From the NCBI RefSeq assembly GCF_036860675.1, contig NZ_JAYKGK010000005.1:215501-279500 (forward strand): a DNA stretch of 64,000 bases, read 5' to 3'. Below the pieces are notes generated by a model that saw only the letters and a list, made by a program, of their open reading frames with translations, did not search any database and was not told where the DNA came from. Numbering within the stretch: position 1 is the stretch's first letter; each line of letters begins with the position of its first letter. Shown here piece after piece: positions 24,247-34,154 of the stretch. The translations under genes were made by a program, and so were the position numbers. Source of the stretch: Rosettibacter primus (GTDB lineage: Bacteria > Bacteroidota > Ignavibacteria > Ignavibacteriales > Melioribacteraceae).

Positions 24247-26319
24247 TCATCCTACTTTAGCTAAAATTAAATCTGCTAAAATTCTTGCACTTTCTTTTAA
24301 TTCATAATCGCTAGTTATGGAAGATTGACTTTCTACTTCTTTTTTATCTTTAATATCAATGCCTGAAATTTTTGCTCTTTCTTCTTCTTTCTTTTTCTTT
24401 CGTTCTTCGGCTTTATTTCTTTCTTGTTTTCTTATTTCTTCATTCAAAGAGAAAACTTTTTTTGCTCTATTTTCTTTAAACTCTTCTATATCATCAAGAA
24501 GCAATTGATATTCAGGATCTTTTTTTGTTCGTTCATCATGCTTCTTAATTAGCAGGGAGATGAATTTTGAAAGGTCACCATATTTTTCATATTGTGCCGG
24601 TTGAATTTGGTCCCAAGGCAATGCACTTGGTTGAGAACTTTCTCCAAATTCTTCAGATGAATAAGGAGATGGAAATGTGATATCTGGCTGAACTCCTTTA
24701 TGCTGTGTGCTGCTTCCATTAATTCTATAAAATTTTGCAATTGTAAGTTTTAGTTGACCGAGTTTTTTGTTGGCAATTGGAATATGTCTATTCAAATCAA
24801 GAAGATTCTGAACCGTGCCTTTACCATAAGTATTTTCTCCGATAACTATTCCTCTGCCATAATCTTGAATTGCAGCAGAAAAAATTTCGGAGGCAGATGC
24901 ACTAAATCTATTTACAAGGACTGCAAGAGGGCCATCATAATGAATTTCTGGGTCGGGGTCTTTATCAACCTCAATAATGTTCATCATATTTTTTACTTGA
25001 ACAACTGGTCCTTCTTTTATAAATAAGCCAGTAAGTTGAATAGCTTCCTGAAGTGAACCGCCGCCATTGTTTCTTAAATCAATAACAACACCATCAACTT
25101 TTTCTTCCTTGAATTTTTTTAAAATTTCTTTTACATCTCTTGTAGTACTTTTGTAATCGGGTTTGCCTTTCTGTTGAGCTTCAAAGTCTGTATAAAATGA
25201 TGGTAGTTTTATAATTCCAAGTTTGAAATTGTATCCTTCATGTTGAATATTCATAATTTCACTTTTAGCAGCTTGTTCTTCAAGCTTAACTTCATCACGC
25301 ACAAGTTTTATTTCTGTTGGGATGGCATTTGGTCCATCACTTGCTTTCAAAATTTGGAGACGAACAACAGTTCCTTTTTTCCCTCTAATTAATTGAATTA
25401 CATCATCTAATCTCCAGCCAATAACATCAACCATCTCGCCATCTTCACCTTGAGCAACACCTACAATTTTGTCTTCTTCGTGCAGCAATCCACTTTTTGC
25501 TGCGGGTCCTCCCGGAACTATACCAGCAACTACAGTATAATCATTTTCCTGACGCAATGTTGCACCTATGCCTTCAAGTGAAAGCTTCATACTTATACTA
25601 AAATTTTCTGATGCCGCTGGCGAGAAATAATCAGTATGCGGGTCATACACCTGTGTAACAGAATTCATGAATAGAGAAAAAACATCTTCGGCTTCATATT
25701 GCAAAATTATTTTATGAAAATTTTGATAACGCTTGAGCAAAACTTCTGCAGCTCCTTTCCAATCTTTTCCTGAAAGAATTAGATTAAGCGCATCATTTTT
25801 CAATCTTAATCTCCAGATTTCATCAAGTTCTTCTTTTGATTTAGCCCAATCTGCTTTTTCTCTATCAGGTGAAAATGATTCATCAATCGAAAAATCAAAT
25901 TCAGTTTGCAGGCATTTTTTTATGTAATTAATTCGTTCTCCTAATCTCTTTTTGTAAACATTAAATATTTCGAAAGGAATATTTAAGTCACCGCTGTTTA
26001 AGAAATCGTCAAATTGATAACGATATTTTTCAAATGCTTCTATGTCCTGCTTCAAAAAATATGATTTGGCATTATCAAGATTTTTAATGTATTCATCAAA
26101 TATTACTGATGATAAAGAATCGTTTAATCTCTGTTTTTTATAATGATAATTTGAGAGAATTTGAACGATTACCTGATCAATTCGTTTATAAATTTCATCA
26201 GGTAATATTACCTTAGAAGAATCTATAGTATGATCTTTTTTCAGCACTTCTAAAGTATTTTGTGCAAAACATATGTTAATTGTCAAGATGACTAAAATTG
26301 CAATTAAATATTTTCTCAT
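24247..26319 (-). CDS. prc: carboxy-terminal processing peptidase (tail-specific protease)
   Basis: 690 residues. A signal peptide (about 1-19) is followed by a helical N-terminal domain, a PDZ domain (near 260-340, GIGATLRQENDYTVVAGIVPGGPA), the S41 core and a lysine/glutamate-rich C-terminal domain. The nucleophile Ser is in NRFSASASEIFSAAI and the general base Lys in ENTYGKGTVQN. It degrades or trims periplasmic proteins from their C-termini. The architecture equals E. coli Prc. It lies 25 bp upstream of the SGNH gene on the same strand. Confidence 0.93.
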   Translation of the reverse strand: MRKYLIAILVILTINICFAQNTLEVLKKDHTIDSSKVILPDEIYKRIDQVIVQILSNYHYKKQRLNDSLSSVIFDEYIKNLDNAKSYFLKQDIEAFEKYRYQFDDFLNSGDLNIPFEIFNVYKKRLGERINYIKKCLQTEFDFSIDESFSPDREKADWAKSKEELDEIWRLRLKNDALNLILSGKDWKGAAEVLLKRYQNFHKIILQYEAEDVFSLFMNSVTQVYDPHTDYFSPAASENFSISMKLSLEGIGATLRQENDYTVVAGIVPGGPAAKSGLLHEEDKIVGVAQGEDGEMVDVIGWRLDDVIQLIRGKKGTVVRLQILKASDGPNAIPTEIKLVRDEVKLEEQAAKSEIMNIQHEGYNFKLGIIKLPSFYTDFEAQQKGKPDYKSTTRDVKEILKKFKEEKVDGVVIDLRNNGGGSLQEAIQLTGLFIKEGPVVQVKNMMNIIEVDKDPDPEIHYDGPLAVLVNRFSASASEIFSAAIQDYGRGIVIGENTYGKGTVQNLLDLNRHIPIANKKLGQLKLTIAKFYRINGSSTQHKGVQPDITFPSPYSSEEFGESSQPSALPWDQIQPAQYEKYGDLSKFISLLIKKHDERTKKDPEYQLLLDDIEEFKENRAKKVFSLNEEIRKQERNKAEERKKKKEEERAKISGIDIKDKKEVESQSSITSDYELKESARILADLILAKVG

Positions 26320-26412
26320 GTCGTTCCCATTCTAAATTTGATTTCTCATACACTAAGATAATGGTTTTGTTTCAAAAAAATTTAGTTTTAGTAAGATTAA
26401 TTTCAGAAAATT

Positions 26413-28107
26413 TTACTCTACATAAAGATAACGTTTGATTTTTTGAGTGGGTGTTTTTTCGAAAGGTTCTCGTTGTTCAATCACTTTTGTTAATCGTGAA
26501 AATGTATTTACTCTTTCATTAACTTGATTTAATAAATCTGATAAAATTTTATTTATAATTTCTCGAGCAGAAGACTCATTTAATTTCTGTATCTTAAATT
26601 CATTATCTATTTCATCATAATTAAGATAAACCCTTGCAATCAATTGACCATTTCGTTCATGGACAAGAGACTCAAGTACATATTTCGATTCATTAATTAT
26701 AGATTCAATTTCTTCGGGATAAATATTTTTACCATTAGAACCAATAATAACATTTTTCAATCTACCTTTAATAAAAAGATATCCATCTTTATCAATCAAA
26801 CCCAAATCACCGCTTTTAAACCAGCCGTCTTCTGTAAATGTATTTTTTGTGCGCTCAGGGTCTTTATAATATCCTTTCATTACATTTGGACCTTTAATCA
26901 AAATTTCACCTTCACCTGTAATTGGGTCTGGATTATCAATTTTTACTCTTACAGTTGGCAATGGTTTTCCTGCGGAACGAAATCTAACTTCTTTTGGATT
27001 TGTTCCTGTAACAAGAGGGGATGTTTCTGTTAAACCATAACCAACAGCATAAGGAAATTCTGCTTCTTTCAAAAATAATTCTACATCAGCAGAAAGGGGA
27101 GCGCCTCCCAGACATAACATTTTTAATTCTCCCCCGAATGTATGCTTTAACTTTTTGCCTGCAATTTTATTTAGTTTTTTCCTGATATATGGAATTTTAT
27201 ATAAACTTCTTACAATTATTTTTTTATTAATCTCAGGCAAAACTTTCAGCTTATAAATTTTTTCAATAATTAAAGGAACTGCAAGAATTACTGTTGGTTT
27301 TATTTTTGATAATGCTGGAAGCAAAACAGCAGCAGTAGGAGGTTTGTTCAAATATGTTATAGATGCACCTGCAAGTACTGGTGTTACCAATCCAAGCGTT
27401 GATTCAATTGTATGAAACAGAGGCAGAATTGATAAAAGTCTATCTTCAGGTTTAACATCAACAATTTTCAATGTATCAATAGCATTCGATACAACATTTT
27501 TATGTGTTAGAACTACACCTTTAGAATGACCTGTAGTTCCAGATGTATAAAGAATCAAAGCAGGATTTTCTTCTTCAACTTCATCAGGAAAAATTCCAAC
27601 AAGTTTAAGAGCTGCTTCTTTTATCTTTGCTAATTCTTTTTTTCCACTTGAAATTATTTCTTTTAATAAATCATTCTTTGTATGAAATGGTATAATTGAA
27701 AAATCATCAAGTAAAATTTGTAATTGAATATTACCTTCTTTGAAATCCTCAATTTTGTTGAATTGCTTTGCAGAAACAAAAATTGCTTTACTCTCAGAAT
27801 GGCGCAACACATGATGAACTTCAGCAACACTAAATTCAGTCATAATTGGAACTGCAATTGCTCCCATTGAGGTAATTGCAAAATATGCTATAGCCCAGTT
27901 AGGCTGGTTTTCACTCAATATAGCAACTTTATCTCCCGAAATAATCCCTTCACTTTTCAGAAATGCAGAAACAGATTCAATTTTATTTTTAAATTCTCTG
28001 TATGTTAAAGGTTGAGAATCTATAAAAGAAATTGAGGGACGTTCAGAAAATTTTTCTGCACTATATCTTAATAAGTGCAGTAATGTAAGTTTCTTTAGTT
28101 CTTGCAA
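26413..28107 (-). CDS. AMP-forming long-chain acyl-CoA synthetase
   Basis: 564 residues. The ATP/AMP signature is LILYTSGTTGHSKGVVLTHKN (near 185-205). Later conserved parts are GYGLTETSPLV, WFKSGDLGLIDKDGYLFIKG and the final PTQKIKR lysine. It activates a fatty acid to acyl-AMP and then acyl-CoA. No signal peptide is seen. It stands alone in front of prc; chain length preference cannot be read. Confidence 0.9.
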   Translation of the reverse strand: MQELKKLTLLHLLRYSAEKFSERPSISFIDSQPLTYREFKNKIESVSAFLKSEGIISGDKVAILSENQPNWAIAYFAITSMGAIAVPIMTEFSVAEVHHVLRHSESKAIFVSAKQFNKIEDFKEGNIQLQILLDDFSIIPFHTKNDLLKEIISSGKKELAKIKEAALKLVGIFPDEVEEENPALILYTSGTTGHSKGVVLTHKNVVSNAIDTLKIVDVKPEDRLLSILPLFHTIESTLGLVTPVLAGASITYLNKPPTAAVLLPALSKIKPTVILAVPLIIEKIYKLKVLPEINKKIIVRSLYKIPYIRKKLNKIAGKKLKHTFGGELKMLCLGGAPLSADVELFLKEAEFPYAVGYGLTETSPLVTGTNPKEVRFRSAGKPLPTVRVKIDNPDPITGEGEILIKGPNVMKGYYKDPERTKNTFTEDGWFKSGDLGLIDKDGYLFIKGRLKNVIIGSNGKNIYPEEIESIINESKYVLESLVHERNGQLIARVYLNYDEIDNEFKIQKLNESSAREIINKILSDLLNQVNERVNTFSRLTKVIEQREPFEKTPTQKIKRYLYVE

Positions 28108-28218
28108 TTAATCATCTTCTTTTTTTGATATAAAATTATAATGTCAATTAGTTAAGAGCAAGTGCAAAAATATGAAGCAAAAATATTGAGGTGAAGAAAA
28201 AATCATATTAATAAAATT

Positions 28219-29070
28219 TCATATTGGGTCTATGTGTACAAAAACTTTTTGGACTTCATCAATTTCTTCAAGAGCATAACGGACACGGTTGCCAATGTCA
28301 TGGGAAAGTAAAGTCGGAATATTTTTATCTACTTCGATATGAATTTCGATATGGAATTTATTTCCCACATAATGTGAACGTAAATCATTAATTCCTTTTA
28401 CTCCTTCAATATTCATTGTCACATTTTTAACTTTTTCTACAAATTCGTTGCTTGCTGACCTGCCCATAAGATAATCAATATTTTCTCTTCCAACTTCGTA
28501 ACCAGATTTAAAAATAAACAGTGCTACCATTATACCTGCGATGCTGTCAAAATAATTAAGATTATAACTTGCACCAAAAACACCAAGCAATGCAATTGAA
28601 GATGCAAGAACATCATTTATGCTGTCTACCGATGCAGCTTTAATAGCAGGACTATTATACTTCCTGCTCACTTTTATTTGATATCTATTCAAAATAATTT
28701 TAGTAATTATTGTAACTATTAAAACAACATATACTTCAGGAATTGCGCGAATATTTTGTGGTTCAATTAATCTTTTAATTGATTCTTCAACAATGTTAAT
28801 CCCGACGACAAAAGCAAACACAGAAAGAATAAATGCCGCAATTGGTTGGGCGGCATTGTGTCCAAATTGATGTTTTTGGTCTGGTTTATCGCGTGAAACC
28901 TTTACAGCTATTTTAATTCCTATTGATACAAGAATATCTGTAAATGAATTTAATGCTTCAGATATAACTGCAATTGAATTAGAAAGAATTCCAACTATTG
29001 CTTTAATTGCAAATAAAAAAATATTAATTCCTAAAGCAATATCAGTTGCACGTTTAAGTTGTTGAGGCAT
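28219..29070 (-). CDS. cation diffusion facilitator transporter
   Basis: 283 residues with six membrane spans and a C-terminal cytoplasmic metal-binding domain (about 205-283, with HYVGNKFHIEIHIEVDK). The membrane metal site carries ISEALNSFTD in TM2 (Glu where many members have Asp) and SVDSINDVLASS in TM5. CDF proteins export divalent metals such as Zn, Fe, Mn or Co against protons. The Glu/Asn/Asp pattern does not settle the metal. It follows the asparagine-synthetase-like gene by 17 bp on the same strand. Confidence 0.88.
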   Translation of the reverse strand: MPQQLKRATDIALGINIFLFAIKAIVGILSNSIAVISEALNSFTDILVSIGIKIAVKVSRDKPDQKHQFGHNAAQPIAAFILSVFAFVVGINIVEESIKRLIEPQNIRAIPEVYVVLIVTIITKIILNRYQIKVSRKYNSPAIKAASVDSINDVLASSIALLGVFGASYNLNYFDSIAGIMVALFIFKSGYEVGRENIDYLMGRSASNEFVEKVKNVTMNIEGVKGINDLRSHYVGNKFHIEIHIEVDKNIPTLLSHDIGNRVRYALEEIDEVQKVFVHIDPI

Positions 29071-29087
29071 AAAGTATATTTCCTTCC

Positions 29088-30827
29088 TTAGTCTAAACTT
29101 AAGGATTGTTTCATAATTTCAAAAGTTAGCCACCAGTCTAATTCATTTAGTATTTCATTTTTATAATTTTTTTGCTGGAATTGTTCTATTAAGAACATAA
29201 TCTTCTTTTTATTAATATAATCACACTCCTTAAATGTTCTTGAATTAACTAAATCATAAATGTAAGGAAATAATTTTCTAATAAGCATTACTTTCGATTC
29301 ATCTATTTGTCTGTTTAATCGATTTTTTATGTAATTATAAATACGCATTTGAGTATTATTAAGCCAGTATGGATAAATAGTGTAGCCCTTAACCAAAGGA
29401 TATTTAGTTAGCCGTTTATTATTATTCTTAAGTAGCAGTTTAAAAAGATTTCCATTTTTTCTAATAGTTAATGGAAGAATAAATATTTTTTCTAATAGAG
29501 ACGTCTGGATAAAAGGCATATAGCATTTTATAATATTATCTAATCTTGATTGTTCATAGCAAAAATAATTTGGAAGCTTTGTTTTGATAGCAAATATTTC
29601 TATGAAATTATCAATACCTATTTTATGAGGTGATGGTAAATTGTCAAATAATATTTCGAGTTGTTCTTTACAGCCGTTTATCATTGTTTGAATAATATTT
29701 TCATTAAAAATGTTTGCTCGATTTACTCTCAAGTATTGTAAAATTTTATTAAAATCTTTTTCAAGAATATAGTTTGAACCAATAATCGAAAGTTTTGTAA
29801 AAAATCCTCTTCGCCATATTTCTCCAAACGCACCATCGATTATAATTTGGTTACTGTTTTTTAATTCTTTATAGTGTCTTAATTGAATGAAAGAGGAAAC
29901 CGATACATTGCCAATTGTTTGCCCATTAAATTCTAAGAATTCATTCATAAACTGTTTTAATGGTGGGAACGGTGAATAAATTTGTTTGTGGGGTATTCCT
30001 AAATCGGAAGTTATTCTTTTAGCAATAATTGAATCAGGATGACTGGGTTCACCAAAGCTGTGGGTATCCCAGTTGTAATTTTTGTTTTTAAGCAGCAAAG
30101 AGAATAATAAACGTGAATCTAATCCCCCAGATAAACTTAATGATAATTTGTTTTCAATCAGTGGAAAGGATATAAGTTCATTTAATTGCTCGTGAAAATC
30201 TTGCAAGTTATAATGTTGCTCATTGAATAGAGGCAACCAATTTTTTTCTTTTATTTTAATCTCGTTTGTATTTTTATTAATTGTTACACTTTTGCCTGCG
30301 GTAATACGATTAATATTATTAAATACACAGTTAGTAGTCAATTGACTAAATAATAACCAGCGGCTCCCAAATTCCTTAAAATCAATTTTTAATGATGTTA
30401 ATTTAGAAAGCCAATCAATTCTTGTTGAAAATAGGATGTTTCCCGATTTATCATTACAATAATAAAAATCCCGCAAACCCAAATTATCTGTAATAAATAC
30501 AAGTTTATCTTTATTCCAGCTTATTAAAATGTAATGGCCATCAATATCAAATTTTTCTTCTTCGTTGTTAGCAACAATATTTTCCCAATCTAATTCTGAT
30601 AAGAATTTCTTTTTATTGTTTTTAGAAATTCCTACACCTATGATTAGCCAATTTTTCTTTTCATTGTTAGAAGGATAGATTTTAAAATTGCAAGTATCAG
30701 GATTACCTCCTGCAGCAATAAATAATTTATCTTCAGAATGATTGAGCAATGGCTTATCTACAATTTTTAAAATAGTAGAAAAATAATCTTTATGGAAATT
30801 ACCTATTCCACCCAAAAACCAACTCAT
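29088..30827 (-). CDS. asparagine-synthetase-like protein lacking the N-terminal Cys
   Basis: 579 residues. The N-terminal part is an Ntn-like domain but begins MSWFLGGIGNF, with Ser at the position where glutamine-hydrolysing asparagine synthetases have the nucleophile Cys2. The synthetase domain has the PP-loop SLSLSGGLDSRLLFSLLL (near 210-227), SFGEPSHPDS and DGAFGEIWRRG. The family forms amide bonds through acyl-adenylates. Without Cys2 it cannot use glutamine in the usual way and may use ammonia or catalyse a different ligation, as beta-lactam synthetase and lasso cyclases do. No precursor peptide or partner is adjacent. Confidence 0.78.
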   Translation of the reverse strand: MSWFLGGIGNFHKDYFSTILKIVDKPLLNHSEDKLFIAAGGNPDTCNFKIYPSNNEKKNWLIIGVGISKNNKKKFLSELDWENIVANNEEEKFDIDGHYILISWNKDKLVFITDNLGLRDFYYCNDKSGNILFSTRIDWLSKLTSLKIDFKEFGSRWLLFSQLTTNCVFNNINRITAGKSVTINKNTNEIKIKEKNWLPLFNEQHYNLQDFHEQLNELISFPLIENKLSLSLSGGLDSRLLFSLLLKNKNYNWDTHSFGEPSHPDSIIAKRITSDLGIPHKQIYSPFPPLKQFMNEFLEFNGQTIGNVSVSSFIQLRHYKELKNSNQIIIDGAFGEIWRRGFFTKLSIIGSNYILEKDFNKILQYLRVNRANIFNENIIQTMINGCKEQLEILFDNLPSPHKIGIDNFIEIFAIKTKLPNYFCYEQSRLDNIIKCYMPFIQTSLLEKIFILPLTIRKNGNLFKLLLKNNNKRLTKYPLVKGYTIYPYWLNNTQMRIYNYIKNRLNRQIDESKVMLIRKLFPYIYDLVNSRTFKECDYINKKKIMFLIEQFQQKNYKNEILNELDWWLTFEIMKQSLSLD

Positions 30828-30883
30828 AAACAGAGCTATAATCCCAAATTATTTTTTAGAATATTTCAAAATTGTAGAATAAA

Positions 30884-32134
30884 TTACGATTTTTCTTCCC
30901 ATACCTGTGCTAAAGTAACAATCATTTTTACTGCAGCTTCCATATCCTGAACTGCAACAAATTCAGTGTAAGCATGAAAATTATGTCCGCCAGCAAATAA
31001 ATTCGGGGTTGGCAGTCCCATGTAACATAATCGTGAACCATCTGTGCCGCCGCGTATTGAAGATTTGATTGGTTTTATTCCAAGCCGTTCAAGTGCTTCT
31101 ATTGCATAAGCTTCTACCTGAGGATGCTGGTCAAGAACATATTTCATATTTCGATATTGCTCAATTACTTCGAAATCGAATGTTGAACCAGGGAAATATC
31201 CAATTGCTTTATTACATAAATCCTTCAAGAGTGATTCATACTCTTTTAATTTTTCTGCATCAAAATCTCGTATAATAAATTTAATTGTTGTTTGAGTTTC
31301 ATTTCCATTAATCGAAGTTGGATGGACATAGCCTTCTCGTTTTTCTGTGGTTTCAGGTGATAGAGAATCTTTTGGCAATAATTCTAAAAACTTTGCAGCA
31401 ATTTTAATTGAATTAATCATCTTCCCTTTTGCATAACCGGGATGAACATTCTTACCATTAAACTTAATTACAACTGCATCTGCACTGAATGTTTCAGTTT
31501 CTACTTCTCCTCTTGTTCCTCCATCAATTGTGTAAGCATATTTAGCACCGAATTTTTTTACATCAAATTTTTCTGTGCCGCGCCCGACTTCCTCATCAGG
31601 AGTAAAACAAACTCGAATAGTTCCATGTTTAATTTCAGGATGTGTGATTAAATAATTCATAGCATCAACAATTTCTGCAATGCCAGCTTTATCATCTGCC
31701 CCAAGTAATGTTGTCCCATCGCTTGTAACAATATCATAGCCTATCATATCTTTTAGAACTGGATTACTTTCAACATCTATAACTTTTGTATTGTCAGCAG
31801 GTAAAACAATATTTCCACCCTGATAATTTTTGTGAATGATAGGATTTACATTTTTCCCGCTTACTGCTGGAGATGTATCAACATGTGCTATAAATCCAAT
31901 TACAGGAACATCCTTTTCTGTATTTGATGGAAGAGTAGCCATAACATATCCGTATTCATCCATTTCAACATCCTTCATTCCAATTTCTTTTAGTTCTTCA
32001 ACTAAAAGTTTAGAAAGTTCAAGCTGCTTTGGATTACTCGGAAATGTTTTTGATTCTTCATCGGAAGTAGTTTCTATTTTAACATATCTTAAGAAACGTT
32101 CTAACACTGTAAAATTATAGTTGTTATCAAACAT
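30884..32134 (-). CDS. pepT: peptidase T (tripeptide aminopeptidase)
   Basis: 416 residues, the usual length for this M20 metallopeptidase. Zinc-site motifs are FIAHVDTSPAVSG (His and Asp), LLGADDKAGIAEI and FTPDEEVGRGTEKFD. The late SSIRGGTDGSRL and PNLFAGGHNFHAYTE are conserved. It removes the N-terminal residue of tripeptides in the cytoplasm. It stands alone on the minus strand and is divergent from the nucleoside phosphorylase gene. The 223-bp divergent gap shows no clear operator. Confidence 0.95.
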   Translation of the reverse strand: MFDNNYNFTVLERFLRYVKIETTSDEESKTFPSNPKQLELSKLLVEELKEIGMKDVEMDEYGYVMATLPSNTEKDVPVIGFIAHVDTSPAVSGKNVNPIIHKNYQGGNIVLPADNTKVIDVESNPVLKDMIGYDIVTSDGTTLLGADDKAGIAEIVDAMNYLITHPEIKHGTIRVCFTPDEEVGRGTEKFDVKKFGAKYAYTIDGGTRGEVETETFSADAVVIKFNGKNVHPGYAKGKMINSIKIAAKFLELLPKDSLSPETTEKREGYVHPTSINGNETQTTIKFIIRDFDAEKLKEYESLLKDLCNKAIGYFPGSTFDFEVIEQYRNMKYVLDQHPQVEAYAIEALERLGIKPIKSSIRGGTDGSRLCYMGLPTPNLFAGGHNFHAYTEFVAVQDMEAAVKMIVTLAQVWEEKS

Positions 32135-32357
32135 AAAAACCTCTTTAAGAATTTTTTGTATTTGAAAGTTAATAGAAAATGAAGGAGAGTTTCAAGGAAA
32201 GATTTTCATAATTGAGAATCACAAGACTTTGTTAATATATATTTTCTCTGTTCTGTAAGATTATTTCACTTTTCATTTAACGGTAAATAAATTTATTTCA
32301 TACAAATTACCACATTGTTTATTAACTTTGGGTTGACAAATTATTGTGGATAATTTC

Positions 32358-33662
32358 ATGAATACAATTGAATTAATTCGCAAAAAAAGAGATGGCAAAC
32401 AATTATCAAAAGAAGAAATTGAATTTCTTGTTATAAATTTCACAAAAGGAAAAATTCCAGATTATCAATTTTCTGCATTCTTAATGGCTGCATTTATAAA
32501 TGGACTTGATAAAAAAGAAACAAATTATCTAACCCTATCAATGTTGAACAGCGGTAAAATTATTGACCTATCATCTATTAAAGGAAAAAAAGTAGATAAA
32601 CATTCAACAGGCGGGGTTGGCGATAAAACTTCTTTAATAATTACTCCCATTGTTGCTGCTGCAGGAGTAAATGTTCCAATGATAAGTGGGAGAGGATTGG
32701 GACACACCGGTGGAACACTTGACAAACTCGAATCTATCCCCGGTTTCAATACAAATCTTAATTTAACTCAATACAAAAGAATTCTAAAAAAATGTAATGC
32801 AGTGATGATTGGTCAAACAAAAGAAATAGCTCCTGCTGATAAATTGATTTATGCATTAAGAGATGTAACTGCAACAGTTGAATCAATACCTTTAATTACT
32901 GCAAGTATTATGAGCAAAAAATTAGCTGAGGGAATTGATGGGCTTGTTCTTGATGTTAAAACCGGCTCGGGTGCATTCATGAAAAAATATGAAGATGCTC
33001 TCAAACTTGCTGATTCACTGACAATCACCGCAAAAGAATTTAAGAAAAATGTAATTGCATTTATAACTGATATGAATCAACCACTGGGGAATTATATTGG
33101 AAACTGGCTTGAAGTGTATGAATCAATTAAAATATTACAAGGAGAAAAAATAGAAAATTTACTTGAACTTAGTTTAACACTTGCCGGTGCTATGATTTAT
33201 TTGGGAGACAAAGCTTCTTCTATTAATGAAGGGAAAGAAATTGCTCAAGAAATTATTATAAATGGAAAAGCTTTCAACAAATTTATTGAGATTGTTAAAC
33301 TTCAGGGTGGTGATGTATATTACTTAAAAAATCCAGAAAAATATCCCAGAGCAAAATTTCATGAAAAAATTTATTCAGAAAAAACAGGATACGTTCAAAG
33401 TATCAATACTTACGAAATTGGAATTGTTTCGTCAGAGCTTGGCGCAGGAAGATTAACAAAAGAAGATAATATTGACCCTAAAGCAGGAATAATTTTTTAT
33501 CCTAAGATTGGTGATAAAATTAAAAAAGGTGATATTATTGCAGAAATATTTACAGATAGAAAAGAATCCATTGACAATGCAACGAAAAAAATTTTATCAT
33601 CAATAAAAATTTCAAAAAGTAAATCGAAGAAAGCTAAGCTGATTAAATTTATTATGACTTAA
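32358..33662 (+). CDS. deoA: pyrimidine-nucleoside (thymidine) phosphorylase
   Basis: 434 residues from the ATG at 32358; an in-frame GTG four codons earlier is possible, but the family usually starts close to the IELIRKKRDG motif. The glycosyltransferase-3 fold shows KHSTGGVGDKTSLI, the signature SGRGLGHTGGTLDKLES and DVKTGSGAFMK. It splits thymidine or uridine with phosphate to base and sugar 1-phosphate. Thymidine versus broader pyrimidine specificity is not readable. Confidence 0.92.
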   Translation: MNTIELIRKKRDGKQLSKEEIEFLVINFTKGKIPDYQFSAFLMAAFINGLDKKETNYLTLSMLNSGKIIDLSSIKGKKVDKHSTGGVGDKTSLIITPIVAAAGVNVPMISGRGLGHTGGTLDKLESIPGFNTNLNLTQYKRILKKCNAVMIGQTKEIAPADKLIYALRDVTATVESIPLITASIMSKKLAEGIDGLVLDVKTGSGAFMKKYEDALKLADSLTITAKEFKKNVIAFITDMNQPLGNYIGNWLEVYESIKILQGEKIENLLELSLTLAGAMIYLGDKASSINEGKEIAQEIIINGKAFNKFIEIVKLQGGDVYYLKNPEKYPRAKFHEKIYSEKTGYVQSINTYEIGIVSSELGAGRLTKEDNIDPKAGIIFYPKIGDKIKKGDIIAEIFTDRKESIDNATKKILSSIKISKSKSKKAKLIKFIMT

Positions 33663-33735
33663 TTTTTTTCAATAAATTAAATATGTTTAATAGCCTATTA
33701 AAAGTATCAATTAACAAAATTATAAAAAATTAATT

Positions 33736-34089
33736 ATGGCAACACCAAAGAAAATAAAATTACATAAACAAGAGTACTTAGAAATTGAATGGGACAACGG
33801 CAAAGTTTATAAATATCCATTAAAATTTTTGCGCGATGAATCACCAGATGCGGGAAATAAAGGAGAAACAATTTTGTGGAGACACTATTCTCCACCACCA
33901 CAAGAACCAAATAAATTAGGAAAATATGAAATCGAAAAAATTGACCTTGTTGGAAATTATGCTATCCAAATTACTTGGAAAGATGGATATAACTATGGAA
34001 TTTATTCCTGGGATTTACTCGAACGATTTGGTGAATATCTCGAAGTAAAAAATAATTTGCATCAGGATTTCGAACACCACAATGAATAA
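33736..34089 (+). CDS. DUF971 domain protein
   Basis: 117 residues. The pattern YLEIEWDNGKVYKYPLKFLRD, VGNYAIQITWKDGYNYGIYSW and LLERFGEYLE is the DUF971 fold, also found as the N-terminal domain of gamma-butyrobetaine hydroxylases. Stand-alone members are often linked with iron-sulfur assembly (Mrp/ApbC) but have no proven role. It follows deoA by 73 bp and ends at a terminator. Confidence 0.85.
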   Translation: MATPKKIKLHKQEYLEIEWDNGKVYKYPLKFLRDESPDAGNKGETILWRHYSPPPQEPNKLGKYEIEKIDLVGNYAIQITWKDGYNYGIYSWDLLERFGEYLEVKNNLHQDFEHHNE

Positions 34090-34123
34090 AAAAGCCAGAG
34101 CTCAAAAATTACTCTGGCTTTAT
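34089..34123. terminator. bidirectional terminator
   Basis: AAAGCCAGAG and CTCTGGCTTT form a 10-bp stem with an 11-nt loop, A-run before and T-rich after. It lies between the DUF971 gene (plus) and the TlpA-like gene (minus) and can serve both. Confidence 0.8.
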
Positions 34124-34154
34124 TTATCAACCTTAATCAATTACAACAAATATA

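Noticed and set aside
29088..30827. Lasso-peptide cyclase in a RiPP cluster
   Set aside because: No leader protease, ABC exporter or precursor-like small frame is adjacent; neighbours are a CDF transporter and PepT.
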